Notes: generated from the letters alone by a model not told the origin. 53,956 bases of DNA from Ruminococcus bromii (GCF_002834225.1 NZ_NNSR01000041.1:1-53956), one strand, 5' to 3'; shown: positions 1 to 8,705, counted from the first letter of the stretch. A program made the numbers and translations.

Positions 1-4
1 TGTG

Positions 5-49
5 CAGTGTAGTAACATAGTATACAACAGTGCAAAGACATAGTATACA
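5..49 (+). repeat. Two direct subrepeats in the outer IS end
   Basis: Two 22-bp units at 5-26 and 28-49 match at 18 of 22 positions and share the core ACATAGTATACA. The inner end carries a weaker version of the same doubling (ACATGGTA twice). Doubled motifs at both tips are plausible transposase binding sites; that role is inferred. Confidence 0.7.
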
Positions 50-101
50 GTTTTATGATAAAATAAATGGCAAGAAAATAGCAAATGAAGGAGCTGTTTT
101 T

Positions 102-1247
102 ATGCCGTGGGAGTGTAAAACTGTGGAAAAACAAAGATTAGAATTTGTTACAAAAGCATTAGAAACAAATAATTTTAGTGCTCTATGTCGGGAATATGAA
201 ATCACACGCAAAACCGGTCGCAAGTGGGTTGATAGATTTAAACAGGGACTGCCCTTAACTGATATGTCACGCAGACCATTATGTTCTCCTAACAAAACGC
301 CTGACGACATTGAAGAATTAATCGTTTCTGTTCGTTTCGATAACCCGGGTTGGGGTGATGATAAAATTAAAATTTTTCTTGAAAATCAAGGGTATAAAAA
401 CATTCCTTGTCCAAGAACCATTACTAACATTCTTCATAAACACCAACTCATATCTGAAGAGGAATCTCTCAAAAGAAAGCCTTTTAAACGCTTTCAGAAA
501 GAACATTGCAATGATATGTGGCAAACTGATTTCAAGGGAGAGTTTTTAACTGCCGATAATCGTTATTGCTATCCATTGACTATTCTCGATGACAGCTCAC
601 GATACTCAATCAAAATAGCATGCTTTCCTAACACTAAAAATGTCGTTATTAACGCTTTTAAGCAAGCTTTTTATGAGTTTGGTATGCCATCAAGCGTACT
701 TTCTGACAATGGTTCTCAGTTTGCAGGTTTTAAACATGGATTTACTATGTTTGAAAAATTCCTTATGAACAATGACATTCTTCCCATACATTGCAGAATT
801 AAACATCCGCAAACACAAGGAAAAATTGAACGGTTTCATGGCAGTATGAAAAGAGAACTTTTAAATCATAATCTATTCAAGAACTTGGATTACGCTGACA
901 AGGCTCTGCAAGAGTGGCGAACTAAGTATAATTGCCTGCGACCTCATGAAGCACTTGGAAACAAATGTCCTGCCGATGTCTATACTCACAGCGAAAGGAT
1001 TTTTGCTGACAAGGTGGAGCCGTTTGAATATGAACCCGGCTTTAAAGCCATAAAAGTAAATTCGTGGGGATATGTCCGTTTTCAGAATTTTCAATTATAT
1101 CTTAGTGAAACTTTCATCAATGATTATGTTCAATTCAGACCTAATCCAAACAATGATTCATTTCTTGTTTGCTATCGCAATTTTGTTATTGCTGAGTATG
1201 ACTCGTCATCTGGCAAGCGTATTCACCGCAAGATTTCAAGACTGTGA
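102..1247 (+). CDS. IS481-family DDE transposase
   Basis: Transposase of 381 residues that cuts and joins the ends of this insertion sequence. The N-terminus (MPWECKTVEKQRLEFV) and the Cys-Arg-Glu-Tyr-Glu-Ile helix-turn-helix that follows are typical of IS481 proteins. The integrase core shows the catalytic triad in WQTDFKGEF (first Asp), LSDNGSQF (second Asp) and GKIERFHG (Glu). The C-terminal motif RPHEALGNKCPADVY is also standard for the family. I start it at the ATG at 102, because GAAGGAG lies 8 bases upstream and homologues begin MPW; an upstream in-frame ATG at 30 lies inside the terminal repeat and is unlikely. The frame is intact, so the element is probably active. An identical copy lies inverted at the other end of the window. 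Confidence 0.95.
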   Translation: MPWECKTVEKQRLEFVTKALETNNFSALCREYEITRKTGRKWVDRFKQGLPLTDMSRRPLCSPNKTPDDIEELIVSVRFDNPGWGDDKIKIFLENQGYKNIPCPRTITNILHKHQLISEEESLKRKPFKRFQKEHCNDMWQTDFKGEFLTADNRYCYPLTILDDSSRYSIKIACFPNTKNVVINAFKQAFYEFGMPSSVLSDNGSQFAGFKHGFTMFEKFLMNNDILPIHCRIKHPQTQGKIERFHGSMKRELLNHNLFKNLDYADKALQEWRTKYNCLRPHEALGNKCPADVYTHSERIFADKVEPFEYEPGFKAIKVNSWGYVRFQNFQLYLSETFINDYVQFRPNPNNDSFLVCYRNFVIAEYDSSSGKRIHRKISRL

Positions 1248-1296
1248 ATTTGTATACCATGTCCTTGCACAGGTGGTTACCATGTTGCACTTGACA

Positions 1297-1312
1297 CACG
1301 GTTCGCCCCTAC
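1297..1312 (-). repeat. Half of a GTAGGGGCG palindromic repeat, cut by the IS
   Basis: On the minus strand the 16 bp next to the IS read GTAGGGGCGAACCGTG. This is the first arm of a palindrome like the intact one at 7428-7449 (arms GGCGAAC and GTTCGCC). The IS lies where the second arm should continue, so it interrupted the repeat. Confidence 0.7.
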
Positions 1313-1380
1313 ATTATTTCGGTAACTGTATCTCATTTATACAGCTTATTTTCATCATAAATTTTCTGCCGTTACTTGGC

Positions 1381-1403
1381 GGGCGTCCAATGAACGCCCC
1401 TAC
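1381..1403 (-). repeat. GTAGGGGCG-type palindromic repeat
   Basis: On the minus strand this reads GTAGGGGCG, TTCATTGG, then ACGCCC, with arms GGGCGT and ACGCCC. It is nearly the same as the first half of the repeat at 19277-19324. It lies between the 3' end of the dehydrogenase gene and the IS. It has no T-run and is probably a REP-like dispersed repeat rather than a terminator. Confidence 0.7.
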
Positions 1404-1422
1404 AGAATTGTGCGAACGGTTG

Positions 1423-1554
1423 CAATGTTACGCTCGGGCATAATATGTTTTTTGACATTACAAACTGTCTTCCCGACATTAATTTTCCATTTTCAATTTT
1501 CAATTTTACATTTAATTAAAGCTGTCTTCACGAACATAAAAAGTCGGCTCACCG
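1423..1554 (-). repeat. 3'-end repeat element after the dehydrogenase stop codon
   Basis: Read in the gene's sense (minus), the stretch directly after the stop codon carries AACGGTGAGCCG, GTTCGTGAAGACAG, and, after an AT-rich insert of repeated TTGAAAA, a second GGGAAGACAG followed by ATGCCCGAGCGTAACATTGC. The same blocks follow birA (7488-7660) and the zinc-ribbon gene (52542-52620). The 18 bases CAATGTTACGCTCGGGCA at 1423-1440 recur exactly at 7488-7505. Function unknown. Confidence 0.7.
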
Positions 1555-2502
1555 TTAATTTACTTTGTTTGTCGGAGTTCCGTTCAGAAAATTTTTGATG
1601 TTGTCCGAAACTATGCCCATAAGGCGTTCTCTGGTTTCAACGGGCGCCCATGCGATGTGGGGGGTGATGATGCAATTTTTTGCACCCATAAGAATGCAGT
1701 CCTCAACCATAGGCTCAACCTTGAGGGTGTCGATTGCCGCACCGCCGAGGTGACCGCTTTCGAGTGCCTCAAGCAAATCTTCTTCAACCATAACACCGCC
1801 TCTTGCCGTGTTTACGAACAATGCACCCTGTTTCATTTTGGCAAAGGCATTTTTGTCAAACATATTTTCCGACTGTGGATTTAGCGGACAATGAACGCTT
1901 ACAATGTCGCTTGTTTCAAGAAGTTCGTCAAATGAAACATCTTTGATTCCGTCAATATTTTTCGGAGTTCTGCTCGATGCGATTACATTCATATCAAAAG
2001 CGCTTGCAATTTTTGCAACAGCCTTTCCGATGTTTCCGAGTCCGACAATGCCGAGTGTTTTGCCTGCAAGTTCATTCAGCGGATATACAAACGGTGAAAA
2101 AGTTTTGCTTCTTTTCCACTTGCCGTCCTGAACAAACCGATTATATTCCGCAGTGTGATTGAAATGTTCAAGAATGAGTGCAAATGTGTGCTGTGCAACC
2201 GCATTTGTTGAATATGAACCTGCGTTGCAGACGGTTATGCCGTTTTTGGTGCAGTAGTCAAGGTCAATGTTGTTGTAGCCTGTTGCAAAAAGTCCTATAT
2301 ATTTCAGATTTTTTGCAAGTCGCATTGTGTGCGAATCAAGCAGAGTTTTGTTGCACACAACGATATCTGCATCTGCAATTTTCTCCGCAACCTCTTCATA
2401 TTTCAAAAGACCGAATGACTCAACCTCGCCGAACCGATTAAGCACATCGGCATTTACAATATCGTCAAGAACAGTCTGTGCGTCTGTTAAAACTATTTTC
2501 AT
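1555..2502 (-). CDS. D-2-hydroxyacid dehydrogenase (glycerate dehydrogenase-like)
   Basis: NAD(P)-dependent cytosolic oxidoreductase of 315 residues that interconverts a 2-keto acid and a D-2-hydroxy acid; hydroxypyruvate/glycerate is a reasonable guess but the substrate is not fixed by sequence. The Rossmann motif GIVGLGNIG lies near residue 150. The catalytic set is visible: Arg in NTARGG, Glu in the LKVEP segment, and His in TPHIAWAP. Length matches the family. I chose the ATG at 2502, which gives MKIVLTDAQ and has GAGGTG about 7 bases upstream; a longer form starting 22 codons earlier would run through the promoter. It stands alone and diverges from a HAD phosphatase. A repeated non-coding element begins immediately at its stop codon. 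Confidence 0.9.
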   Translation of the reverse strand: MKIVLTDAQTVLDDIVNADVLNRFGEVESFGLLKYEEVAEKIADADIVVCNKTLLDSHTMRLAKNLKYIGLFATGYNNIDLDYCTKNGITVCNAGSYSTNAVAQHTFALILEHFNHTAEYNRFVQDGKWKRSKTFSPFVYPLNELAGKTLGIVGLGNIGKAVAKIASAFDMNVIASSRTPKNIDGIKDVSFDELLETSDIVSVHCPLNPQSENMFDKNAFAKMKQGALFVNTARGGVMVEEDLLEALESGHLGGAAIDTLKVEPMVEDCILMGAKNCIITPHIAWAPVETRERLMGIVSDNIKNFLNGTPTNKVN

Positions 2503-2529
2503 CTTATCACCTCGTTTTTTACTGACTAT

Positions 2530-2558
2530 AGTATATACCGAAAATTTTTTCCTTGCAA
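2530..2558 (-). promoter_or_regulatory. Promoter of the hydroxyacid dehydrogenase gene
   Basis: On the minus strand, TTGCAA (2553-2558) and TATACT (2530-2535) are separated by 17 bp. The -35 hexamer is its own reverse complement and is also used by the plus-strand promoter. Confidence 0.6.
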
Positions 2559-2581
2559 TCCAAATCAAAATTTTGTATAAT
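2553..2581 (+). promoter_or_regulatory. Promoter of the HAD phosphatase gene
   Basis: TTGCAA (2553-2558), a 17-bp spacer and a perfect TATAAT (2576-2581). It shares its -35 box with the divergent dehydrogenase promoter, so the two polymerases cannot bind at once. Confidence 0.7.
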
Positions 2582-2608
2582 ATTTGTGCATAAATTGAAA
2601 GGAACGGT

Positions 2609-3325
2609 ATGTTAATGTATAAAAATTATCTTTTTGATTTGGACGGAACTTTGCTTCCCATGGATATGGAAAAATTCGTAAAGCTGTATTTTTCATCGCT
2701 CTGCAAGCGGTGCACTCCTGTTATAAAAATCGAACCCGACGCCCTTATAAAGGCTATGTGGGCAGGTACTGACGCTATGACAAAGAACGATAACAGCCGT
2801 ACAAACCGTGAAGTTTTCTGGGAAACAGCAGGCAAAGTCAGCGGTGCCGACCTTGAAAAGTTTGATGACCTTTTTACCGATTATTACGAAAACGAGTTTA
2901 TCGTTCCGAAAGATGCTACAAGCTTTACTCCTTATGCAAAGAAAAGCATTGATTTCATAAAGAAAAACGGCGGCAGACTTATTGCCGCAACAAATCCGAT
3001 TTTTCCGTTTGTTGCAACAAAACGCAGACTTGAATGGGCAGGAGTTTCTCCCGACGATTTTGAACTTGTTACAACATATGAAAACTTTGGTTGCTGCAAG
3101 CCGAATCTCAAATATTTTGAAGAAATCTGTAAAAAGCAGGATATCAAGCCCGAAGACAGCATTATGATCGGCAACGATGTTGACGAGGATTTGTGCAGTG
3201 CAAAACTCGGCTTTGATACATACCTTATTACCGACACAATTGTGAACAGAGATAATAAGGATTATTCAGACTACAAAAACGGCAGTTTTGAGGAATTTTA
3301 CAAAGATTTTCTCAAAGGCGATTAA
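2609..3325 (+). CDS. HAD-superfamily hydrolase
   Basis: Cytosolic HAD phosphatase of 238 residues; the natural substrate cannot be told from sequence. Motif I is FDLDGTLL (nucleophile and acid/base Asp) near residue 10. Motif II is the Thr of IAATNP near residue 127. The motif III Lys lies in CCKPN, and motif IV is IGNDVDED near residue 191. A helical cap domain lies between motifs I and II, typical of subclass I. The ATG at 2609 follows AAAGGA; a second in-frame ATG two codons later is equally possible. It is a single-gene transcription unit: it has its own promoter and is closed by a strong terminator before purL. Confidence 0.88.
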   Translation: MLMYKNYLFDLDGTLLPMDMEKFVKLYFSSLCKRCTPVIKIEPDALIKAMWAGTDAMTKNDNSRTNREVFWETAGKVSGADLEKFDDLFTDYYENEFIVPKDATSFTPYAKKSIDFIKKNGGRLIAATNPIFPFVATKRRLEWAGVSPDDFELVTTYENFGCCKPNLKYFEEICKKQDIKPEDSIMIGNDVDEDLCSAKLGFDTYLITDTIVNRDNKDYSDYKNGSFEEFYKDFLKGD

Positions 3326-3340
3326 ATATGATTATATTGT

Positions 3341-3378
3341 GCGGTCAGACGGCATTTTGCTTTGTCTGACCGCTTTTT
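3341..3378 (+). terminator. Rho-independent terminator after the HAD gene
   Basis: Perfect 10-bp stem GCGGTCAGAC / GTCTGACCGC followed by TTTTTC. Confidence 0.92.
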
Positions 3379-3450
3379 CTGTGTGCATTTAATTTTACTT
3401 TTACAGAATACCTTTTAATGCCTTAAATGAAATAAAAAAATAGTCGAATG

Positions 3451-3459
3451 TGGTATTAT
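3451..3459 (+). promoter_or_regulatory. Possible extended -10 promoter for purL
   Basis: TGG-TATTAT is an extended -10 box about 70 bp upstream of purL; no good -35 is present. No purine riboswitch could be recognised in the 150-bp leader. Confidence 0.4.
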
Positions 3460-3528
3460 GTGATGTGATACAGGTTATCAGACGGGATTTATTTTGTTTT
3501 ATATCTTAATTAAGCAGGTGAATGAATT

Positions 3529-6500
3529 ATGTCAGAAGTAATCAGAATTTTTGTTGAAAAAAAGGATGGCTTCAATGTTCTTGCAAAGCAGACGCTTTGG
3601 GACATCCGCCACAACCTCGGTATGAAGTCTGTCGAAGATCTTCGTTACATTGTGCGTTACGATCTTGAGGGACTTACTAAGGAAGAATATGACAAGGCGA
3701 AAACCATTGTTTTGTCAGAGCCTAACGCCGATGTAATCTATGAAGAAACTCTCCCCGTTGAGGACGGCTGGAAGGTATTCGCAATGGAGTATCTCCCCGG
3801 TCAGTACGATCAGCGCGGTGACTCTGCCGAGCAGTGCGTTCAGCTTCTTACTCAGGGTGAGCGCTGTAAGGTTCTTACAGCAAGAGTAATTGCTCTCAAG
3901 GGCAATATTACAGATGAAGAGCTTGTAAAGGTTGAGGAGTACCTCATCAACCCTGTTGAAAGCCGTCTTGCATCTCTTGAAAAGCCAAAGACTCTTGATA
4001 TGGAAATTCCCGTTCCCGAAAATGTTAAGAGGGTAGAGGGCTTCATCGGTTGGAATGACGATGAGATGCAGAAGTATTACGATTCAATGGGCTTTGCAAT
4101 GACACTTGCAGACCTCAAGTTCTGCCGTGATTACTTCAGAGATACAGATCACCGTGATCCGTCGGTTACAGAACTTCGTGTAATTGACACATACTGGTCG
4201 GATCATTGCCGTCACACAACATTCCTCACAAGACTTGAAGAGATTGAGATTGAAAAGTCTGCTCTCGGCAAGGTTATCGAGGATGCACTCAGCGAGTATT
4301 ATGCAACCCGTGACGAGGTTTACGGCAAGGATACAAAGAGAATCGTTTCACTTATGGATATGGCTCTCATCGGTATGAAGTCACTCAAGAAAAAAGGACT
4401 CATTCCCGACCTTGACGAAAGTGAAGAAATCAATGCCTGCTCAATTCAGGTTCCCGTTACTATAGATGGAAAAACAGAACAGTGGCTCGTTCAGTTCAAG
4501 AACGAAACTCACAACCACCCGACAGAAATCGAGCCTTTCGGCGGTGCCGCAACCTGTCTTGGCGGTGCAATCCGTGATCCGCTTTCAGGCCGTTCATATG
4601 TATATCAGGCTATGCGTGTTACAGGCTCGGGCGATCCGACAATTCCTTTCAAGGACACAATGCACGGCAAGCTCCCTTCACGCAAAATTACAACAGGTGC
4701 CGCTCAGGGTTACAGCTCATACGGTAACCAGATCGGTCTTGCAACAGGTCAGGTAACCGAGCTTTACGATCAGGGCTATGTTGCAAAGAGAATGGAAATC
4801 GGTGCTGTTATCGGCGCATCTCCAAAGGAAAATGTTATCCGTGAAACTCCTCTTCCCGATGATGTAATCGTACTTCTCGGCGGAAGAACAGGCCGTGACG
4901 GCTGCGGCGGTGCAACAGGCTCTTCAAAGGCTCACGATGAAAGCTCAATCGAAACCTGCGGTGCAGAGGTTCAGAAGGGTAATCCTCCTACAGAAAGAAA
5001 AATTCAGCGTTTGTTCCGCAATCCCGAAGTTGCAAAGCTCATCAAGAGATGCAACGACTTCGGTGCAGGCGGTGTTTGCGTTGCTATCGGTGAACTTGCC
5101 GACGGTCTTACGGTTGACCTCGACAAGGTAACAAAGAAATATGACGGCCTTGACGGTACGGAGCTTGCTATATCCGAAAGTCAGGAAAGAATGGCTGTTG
5201 TTCTCGATAAAAAAGATGTTGACAAGTTTATTTCACTTGCATCAAAAGAAAACCTTGAGGCTACAGCCGTTGCGGTTGTAACCGAAAGTCCTCGTCTTAC
5301 AATGAACTGGAGAGGCGACACAATCGTTGACCTCAGCCGTGAGTTCCTCAACACAAACGGTGTTACTCAGGTTGCCAAGGCTTATATCGAGGCTCCGAAG
5401 TGGGAAGGCTGCTACCGTAAGGTTGCTCCCGCAAAGCTTAAAGATATGCCTGCTGACGAGGCATTCCTTGAAAATATGTCAAGACTTGAAGTTTGCTCAC
5501 AGATCGGTCTTGCAGAAAGATTTGACGCATCAATCGGTGCGGCTACGGTAATTATGCCGTTCGGCGGTAAGAATCAGCTCACCCCTCAGGAGGCTATGGC
5601 TGCAAAGATTCCGCTTGAGAAGGGCGAAACAGACGATGCAACGGCAATGAGTTACGGTTATATCCCCGGTGTTTCACGCTGGAGTCCGTTCCACGGCTCT
5701 GCTTATGCAGTTGTTGAGTCGCTTTCAAAGCTGCTTGCAATCGGTGCAAACCCGATGACAGCAAGACTTACATTCCAGGAATATTTTGAAAGACTTAAAG
5801 ATGTTCCTTCCCGTTGGGGCAAACCTGCCGCAGCACTCCTCGGTGCTATGCAGGCTCAGCTCAAGCTCGGACTTCCGTCAATCGGCGGTAAGGACAGTAT
5901 GTCGGGTACATTTGAGGACATTGATGTTCCGCCTACACTCGTAAGTTTTGCCGTTGCAATGACAAAGGCATCAAAGACAATTTCAACAGAATTCAAGAAC
6001 GCAGGTTCAAAGGTTATCTTTGTTCCCGTTCCCGAAAATAAAGAAACACTTATGCCTGTATGGGATAAGCTTATCGAAATGTACAACGCTGTTTATGCTC
6101 TCTGCGAGGACGGCAAGGTGCTTTCTGCATCGGTTGTTAAAGAGGGCGGTACTGCCGCAAGCGTATGTAAGGCTTGCTTCGGTAACGGCTTCGGCTTTAA
6201 GTTTGCAAACGAACTCACAAATGACGAGCTTTTCGCTCCGCTTTCAGGTTCGCTTGTTATCGAACTTGCAGACGGTGCAGAGCTTTCAAACGATGTTCTT
6301 CACTATGACCTCGGTACTGTTACGAACGATGCAAAGATTACGGTAAACGGCAAGGAAATCGAACTTTCCGCACTCCTCGAAAAGTGGACTGCTCCGCTTG
6401 AAAAGGTATTCCCGACAAAGGCTGAAGTGCCTGAAATCGAAGTTGATGTTCCGCTTTACAGCGAGAGAAATACATCTTCACCTGCAATCAAAACTGCAAA

Positions 6501-7296
6501 GCCTACTGTATTTATCCCTGTATTCCCGGGTACAAACTGCGAGGTTGATACGGCAAGAGCATTTGATAAAGCAGGTGCAAATGTTGAAATGCTCATCGTC
6601 AAGAACCTTTCTTCAAATGACATTGAGGAAACAATTGACGAAATGGAAAAGCTCATTGCAAAGTCACAGATGATTATGCTTCCGGGCGGTTTCTCAGGCG
6701 GTGACGAGCCTGACGGTTCAGGTAAGTTCATTGCAACAACATTCCGCAACCCGAGAATTGCAGAGCAGGTTAACAACCTTCTCAAGAATCGTGACGGTCT
6801 TATGCTCGGTATCTGTAACGGATTCCAGGCTCTTATCAAGCTCGGACTTGTTCCTTACGGCGAAATCAGAGAGCTTAAAGCAAATGATCCGACGCTCACA
6901 TTCAACACAATCGGCAGACATATTTCACATATGGCTTACACAAGAGTTACTTCCGTTAAGTCACCGTGGTTTGCAAATGTCAACGCAGGTGATGTGTTTG
7001 CTGTTCCCGTGTCACACGGTGAGGGCAGATTTATGGCTGATGTTGAAACTGTAAAGGAACTTGCAAAGAACGGTCAGATTGCAACGCAGTATGTTGACCT
7101 TGCCGGCAACCCAAGCAGCGACATTGAGTTCAACCTCAACGGTTCTGTTTGTGCAATTGAGGGTATTACATCACCTGACGGCAGAGTTCTCGGCAAAATG
7201 GGACACAGCGAGAGAAAGGGCGAAAACCTTTACAAAAATGTTCCTTTTGCAAAAGACCAGCAGATTTTTGAAAGCGGCGTAAAATACTTCAAGTAA
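3529..7296 (+). CDS. purL: Phosphoribosylformylglycinamidine synthase, single-chain form
   Basis: Fourth step of purine synthesis: converts FGAR, ATP and glutamine to FGAM in the cytosol. The 1255-residue chain is the large fused type, unlike the separate PurS/PurL/PurQ proteins of Bacillus. The N-terminal PurS-like region includes LPGQYDQRGDSAEQC near residue 90. The synthetase core has NETHNHPTEIEPFGG near residue 325. The C-terminal class I glutaminase domain begins around residue 994 with PVFPGTNCEVDTARAF. Its nucleophile is Cys1096 in GICNGFQ and its His/Glu pair is in SHGEGRF near 1163. All parts are intact. It stands alone, with no other pur gene nearby, and ends at a clear terminator. 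The ATG follows a moderate GCAGGTGA site. Confidence 0.97.
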   Translation: MSEVIRIFVEKKDGFNVLAKQTLWDIRHNLGMKSVEDLRYIVRYDLEGLTKEEYDKAKTIVLSEPNADVIYEETLPVEDGWKVFAMEYLPGQYDQRGDSAEQCVQLLTQGERCKVLTARVIALKGNITDEELVKVEEYLINPVESRLASLEKPKTLDMEIPVPENVKRVEGFIGWNDDEMQKYYDSMGFAMTLADLKFCRDYFRDTDHRDPSVTELRVIDTYWSDHCRHTTFLTRLEEIEIEKSALGKVIEDALSEYYATRDEVYGKDTKRIVSLMDMALIGMKSLKKKGLIPDLDESEEINACSIQVPVTIDGKTEQWLVQFKNETHNHPTEIEPFGGAATCLGGAIRDPLSGRSYVYQAMRVTGSGDPTIPFKDTMHGKLPSRKITTGAAQGYSSYGNQIGLATGQVTELYDQGYVAKRMEIGAVIGASPKENVIRETPLPDDVIVLLGGRTGRDGCGGATGSSKAHDESSIETCGAEVQKGNPPTERKIQRLFRNPEVAKLIKRCNDFGAGGVCVAIGELADGLTVDLDKVTKKYDGLDGTELAISESQERMAVVLDKKDVDKFISLASKENLEATAVAVVTESPRLTMNWRGDTIVDLSREFLNTNGVTQVAKAYIEAPKWEGCYRKVAPAKLKDMPADEAFLENMSRLEVCSQIGLAERFDASIGAATVIMPFGGKNQLTPQEAMAAKIPLEKGETDDATAMSYGYIPGVSRWSPFHGSAYAVVESLSKLLAIGANPMTARLTFQEYFERLKDVPSRWGKPAAALLGAMQAQLKLGLPSIGGKDSMSGTFEDIDVPPTLVSFAVAMTKASKTISTEFKNAGSKVIFVPVPENKETLMPVWDKLIEMYNAVYALCEDGKVLSASVVKEGGTAASVCKACFGNGFGFKFANELTNDELFAPLSGSLVIELADGAELSNDVLHYDLGTVTNDAKITVNGKEIELSALLEKWTAPLEKVFPTKAEVPEIEVDVPLYSERNTSSPAIKTAKPTVFIPVFPGTNCEVDTARAFDKAGANVEMLIVKNLSSNDIEETIDEMEKLIAKSQMIMLPGGFSGGDEPDGSGKFIATTFRNPRIAEQVNNLLKNRDGLMLGICNGFQALIKLGLVPYGEIRELKANDPTLTFNTIGRHISHMAYTRVTSVKSPWFANVNAGDVFAVPVSHGEGRFMADVETVKELAKNGQIATQYVDLAGNPSSDIEFNLNGSVCAIEGITSPDGRVLGKMGHSERKGENLYKNVPFAKDQQIFESGVKYFK

Positions 7297-7325
7297 TTTA
7301 TAACCGAATATTTTATATAAAAACT

Positions 7326-7359
7326 AAGGACATCCGTTTTTCGGATGTCCTTGTTGTTT
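7326..7359 (+). terminator. Rho-independent terminator after purL
   Basis: 11-bp stem AAGGACATCCG / CGGATGTCCTT followed by GTTGTTT. The T-run is interrupted, but the position directly after purL supports the call. Confidence 0.82.
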
Positions 7360-7427
7360 GTGCGGTACAGTAAGCAATAATATTGTATTTTGATTTTGTT
7401 TGATTTGGTTTTGCAACCGAATCAAAT

Positions 7428-7449
7428 GGCGAACACGGTTCGCCACTAC
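7428..7449 (-). repeat. GTAGTGGCG-type palindromic repeat
   Basis: Perfect arms GGCGAAC and GTTCGCC around a 3-bp loop, entered on the minus strand by GTAGT. It is the intact counterpart of the repeat cut by the left IS. Confidence 0.7.
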
Positions 7450-7487
7450 TGTATGGCAGTAGCTTTGTGACATTGAAATATAATTGG

Positions 7488-7660
7488 CAATGTTACGCTC
7501 GGGCATTTATAGCTTTGCATTTGTAAAACTGTCTGCACGAACGGGGGACGGCGACACGCAGACAATAGATGACTTACCGTAATCGGAGATGTTGCGCTCG
7601 GGCATTTATAGCTTTGCATTTGAAAAACTGTCTGCACGAACGGGGAACGGCGACACGCCG
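7488..7660 (-). repeat. Two tandem 3'-end repeat units after birA
   Basis: Two units with a period of 99 bp share about 65 nearly identical bases: GTTCGTGCAGACAGTTTT, CAAATGCAAAGCTATAAA and TGCCCGAGCG. The unit nearest birA starts with a 7-bp hairpin AACGGCG-TGT-CGCCGTT (7646-7662) that overlaps the stop codon and has no T-run. With the neighbouring palindrome this fills the 364-bp gap between purL and birA; I see no gene there. Related units follow two other genes in the window. Confidence 0.8.
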
Positions 7661-8629
7661 TTAATAAATGCCTTGAACGGTGACTTCGCCTGAATTGATA
7701 AGCTTGGTGGTTTTGTCTGGAAGCTCGGCAATAAGCTCGCCGTTACGGTTAATTCCTACGGCTTTGGCTTTTACGGATCTGCCGTTGCGGCTGAATGTTA
7801 TGGTTCTGCCGATTGTTGCGCAAAGGCTTGTGTATTCTTTTAACGCAATGTCGGAGAGTTTTAAACCGTTTTTGATAAATTCTTCCTCAATGTGATTAAG
7901 TACACTGGCAAAGAATTTGTTCTTGTCAAAATGACCGCCTGTTGCAAGATAAATTGAAGTTGCCTTTTCTTTGATGTCATCGGGAAAATCCTGAGTATCG
8001 GCATTGATTCCGATGCCTGTAATTACATATTCAACGGCGTCAAATTCGGCACTCATTTCGGTTAGAATACCGACAAGCTTTTTCTTGCCGATGATGATAT
8101 CGTTCGGCCATTTGATACGGCAGTCAAGTCCCGTGAACTCTCTGACAGCCTTGCAGACTGCAAGACCTGCAAGCGGAGTGATTGACGATACCTCGGACGG
8201 GGCAATCTTAGGTCTTAACAAGAATGAAAAGGTGATGCTGTCATCCTTTTTTGCTTTCCAAACTCTGCCGAGCCTGCCCTTGCCCTGAGTTTGTTCTCTG
8301 GCAACGGCAACCGTGCCGTTTTCGCAGCCGTCTGCGCCAAGCTTTTTGAGGTAATCGTTTGTTGAACCCACCTCGTCAAGGACGATGAGGTTTTTGCCGA
8401 TTACAGAGGTTTTCAGGTATTTTTTTATTGCAGACTCGTTGAGGTGCGGGGGATAGGCAACAAGGCAGTATCCGCGGTTTGTTACAGAGTCGATTTTGTA
8501 ACCCTGTTCCTTGAGATTGTTCATCGCTTTCCACACAGCCTGCCTTGACACACCAAGCTGTTCGGAAATTTCACTGCCCGAAACATAACCGTCTGTTTTT
8601 GTTAAAAGTTCAAGAATTTTTTTTTGCAT
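7661..8629 (-). CDS. birA: Biotin operon repressor / biotin-[acetyl-CoA-carboxylase] ligase
   Basis: Activates biotin to biotinyl-AMP and attaches it to the carrier lysine of biotin-dependent carboxylases. The long form of 322 residues also has an N-terminal winged helix (VSGSEISEQLGVSRQAVWKA, residues 15-35), so it probably represses biotin genes when charged. The catalytic domain shows DEVGSTNDYLK, the biotinyl-AMP loop TQGKGRLGR near residue 118, and IKWPNDIIIGKKKLVG near 168. An SH3-like C-terminal domain follows. It is the last gene of a minus-strand cofactor cluster behind an ECF transporter component and coaX. A terminator-like hairpin separates it from the transporter gene, so it may be partly independent. 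Confidence 0.94.
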   Translation of the reverse strand: MQKKILELLTKTDGYVSGSEISEQLGVSRQAVWKAMNNLKEQGYKIDSVTNRGYCLVAYPPHLNESAIKKYLKTSVIGKNLIVLDEVGSTNDYLKKLGADGCENGTVAVAREQTQGKGRLGRVWKAKKDDSITFSFLLRPKIAPSEVSSITPLAGLAVCKAVREFTGLDCRIKWPNDIIIGKKKLVGILTEMSAEFDAVEYVITGIGINADTQDFPDDIKEKATSIYLATGGHFDKNKFFASVLNHIEEEFIKNGLKLSDIALKEYTSLCATIGRTITFSRNGRSVKAKAVGINRNGELIAELPDKTTKLINSGEVTVQGIY

Positions 8630-8655
8630 AACATCACCGATTTTAAAATATAATG

Positions 8656-8690
8656 TAAAAAATTACGGACGATTCTAAACAAAATCGCCC
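8656..8690 (-). terminator. Terminator-like hairpin between the ECF gene and birA
   Basis: On the minus strand GGGCGATT pairs with AATCGTCC (one G-U pair), followed after a few bases by a run of six T. It may partly stop transcription before birA. Confidence 0.5.
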
Positions 8691-8705
8691 GTTTTTGAAT
8701 GTTAA

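Larger units (their letters stand above)
1..1296 (+). mobile_element. IS481-family insertion sequence, left copy
   Basis: A complete 1296-bp insertion sequence with one transposase gene. The outer end begins TGTGCAGTG and the inner end reads TGTCAAGTG on the opposite strand, so both tips start with TGT as is usual for IS481. The last ~21 bp of the two terminal repeats (AGTGCAAAGACATAGTATAC versus TGTGCAAGGACATGGTATAC, read inward) match at about 18 positions. The inner boundary is fixed by comparison with the second copy: identity stops exactly after TTGACA at 1296. The outer flank is outside the window, so a target duplication cannot be checked. Confidence 0.93.

Noticed and set aside
1072..1443. 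A plus-strand reading frame running out of the left IS into the flank
   Set aside because: It overlaps the transposase in another frame, crosses the IS boundary and has no ribosome binding site or recognisable domain.
3379..3528. Purine or PRPP riboswitch before purL
   Set aside because: No conserved aptamer core and no terminator hairpin could be found in the 150-bp leader.
7488..7660. CRISPR array
   Set aside because: Only two long units with a 99-bp period, no short regular repeats or spacers, and no cas genes.
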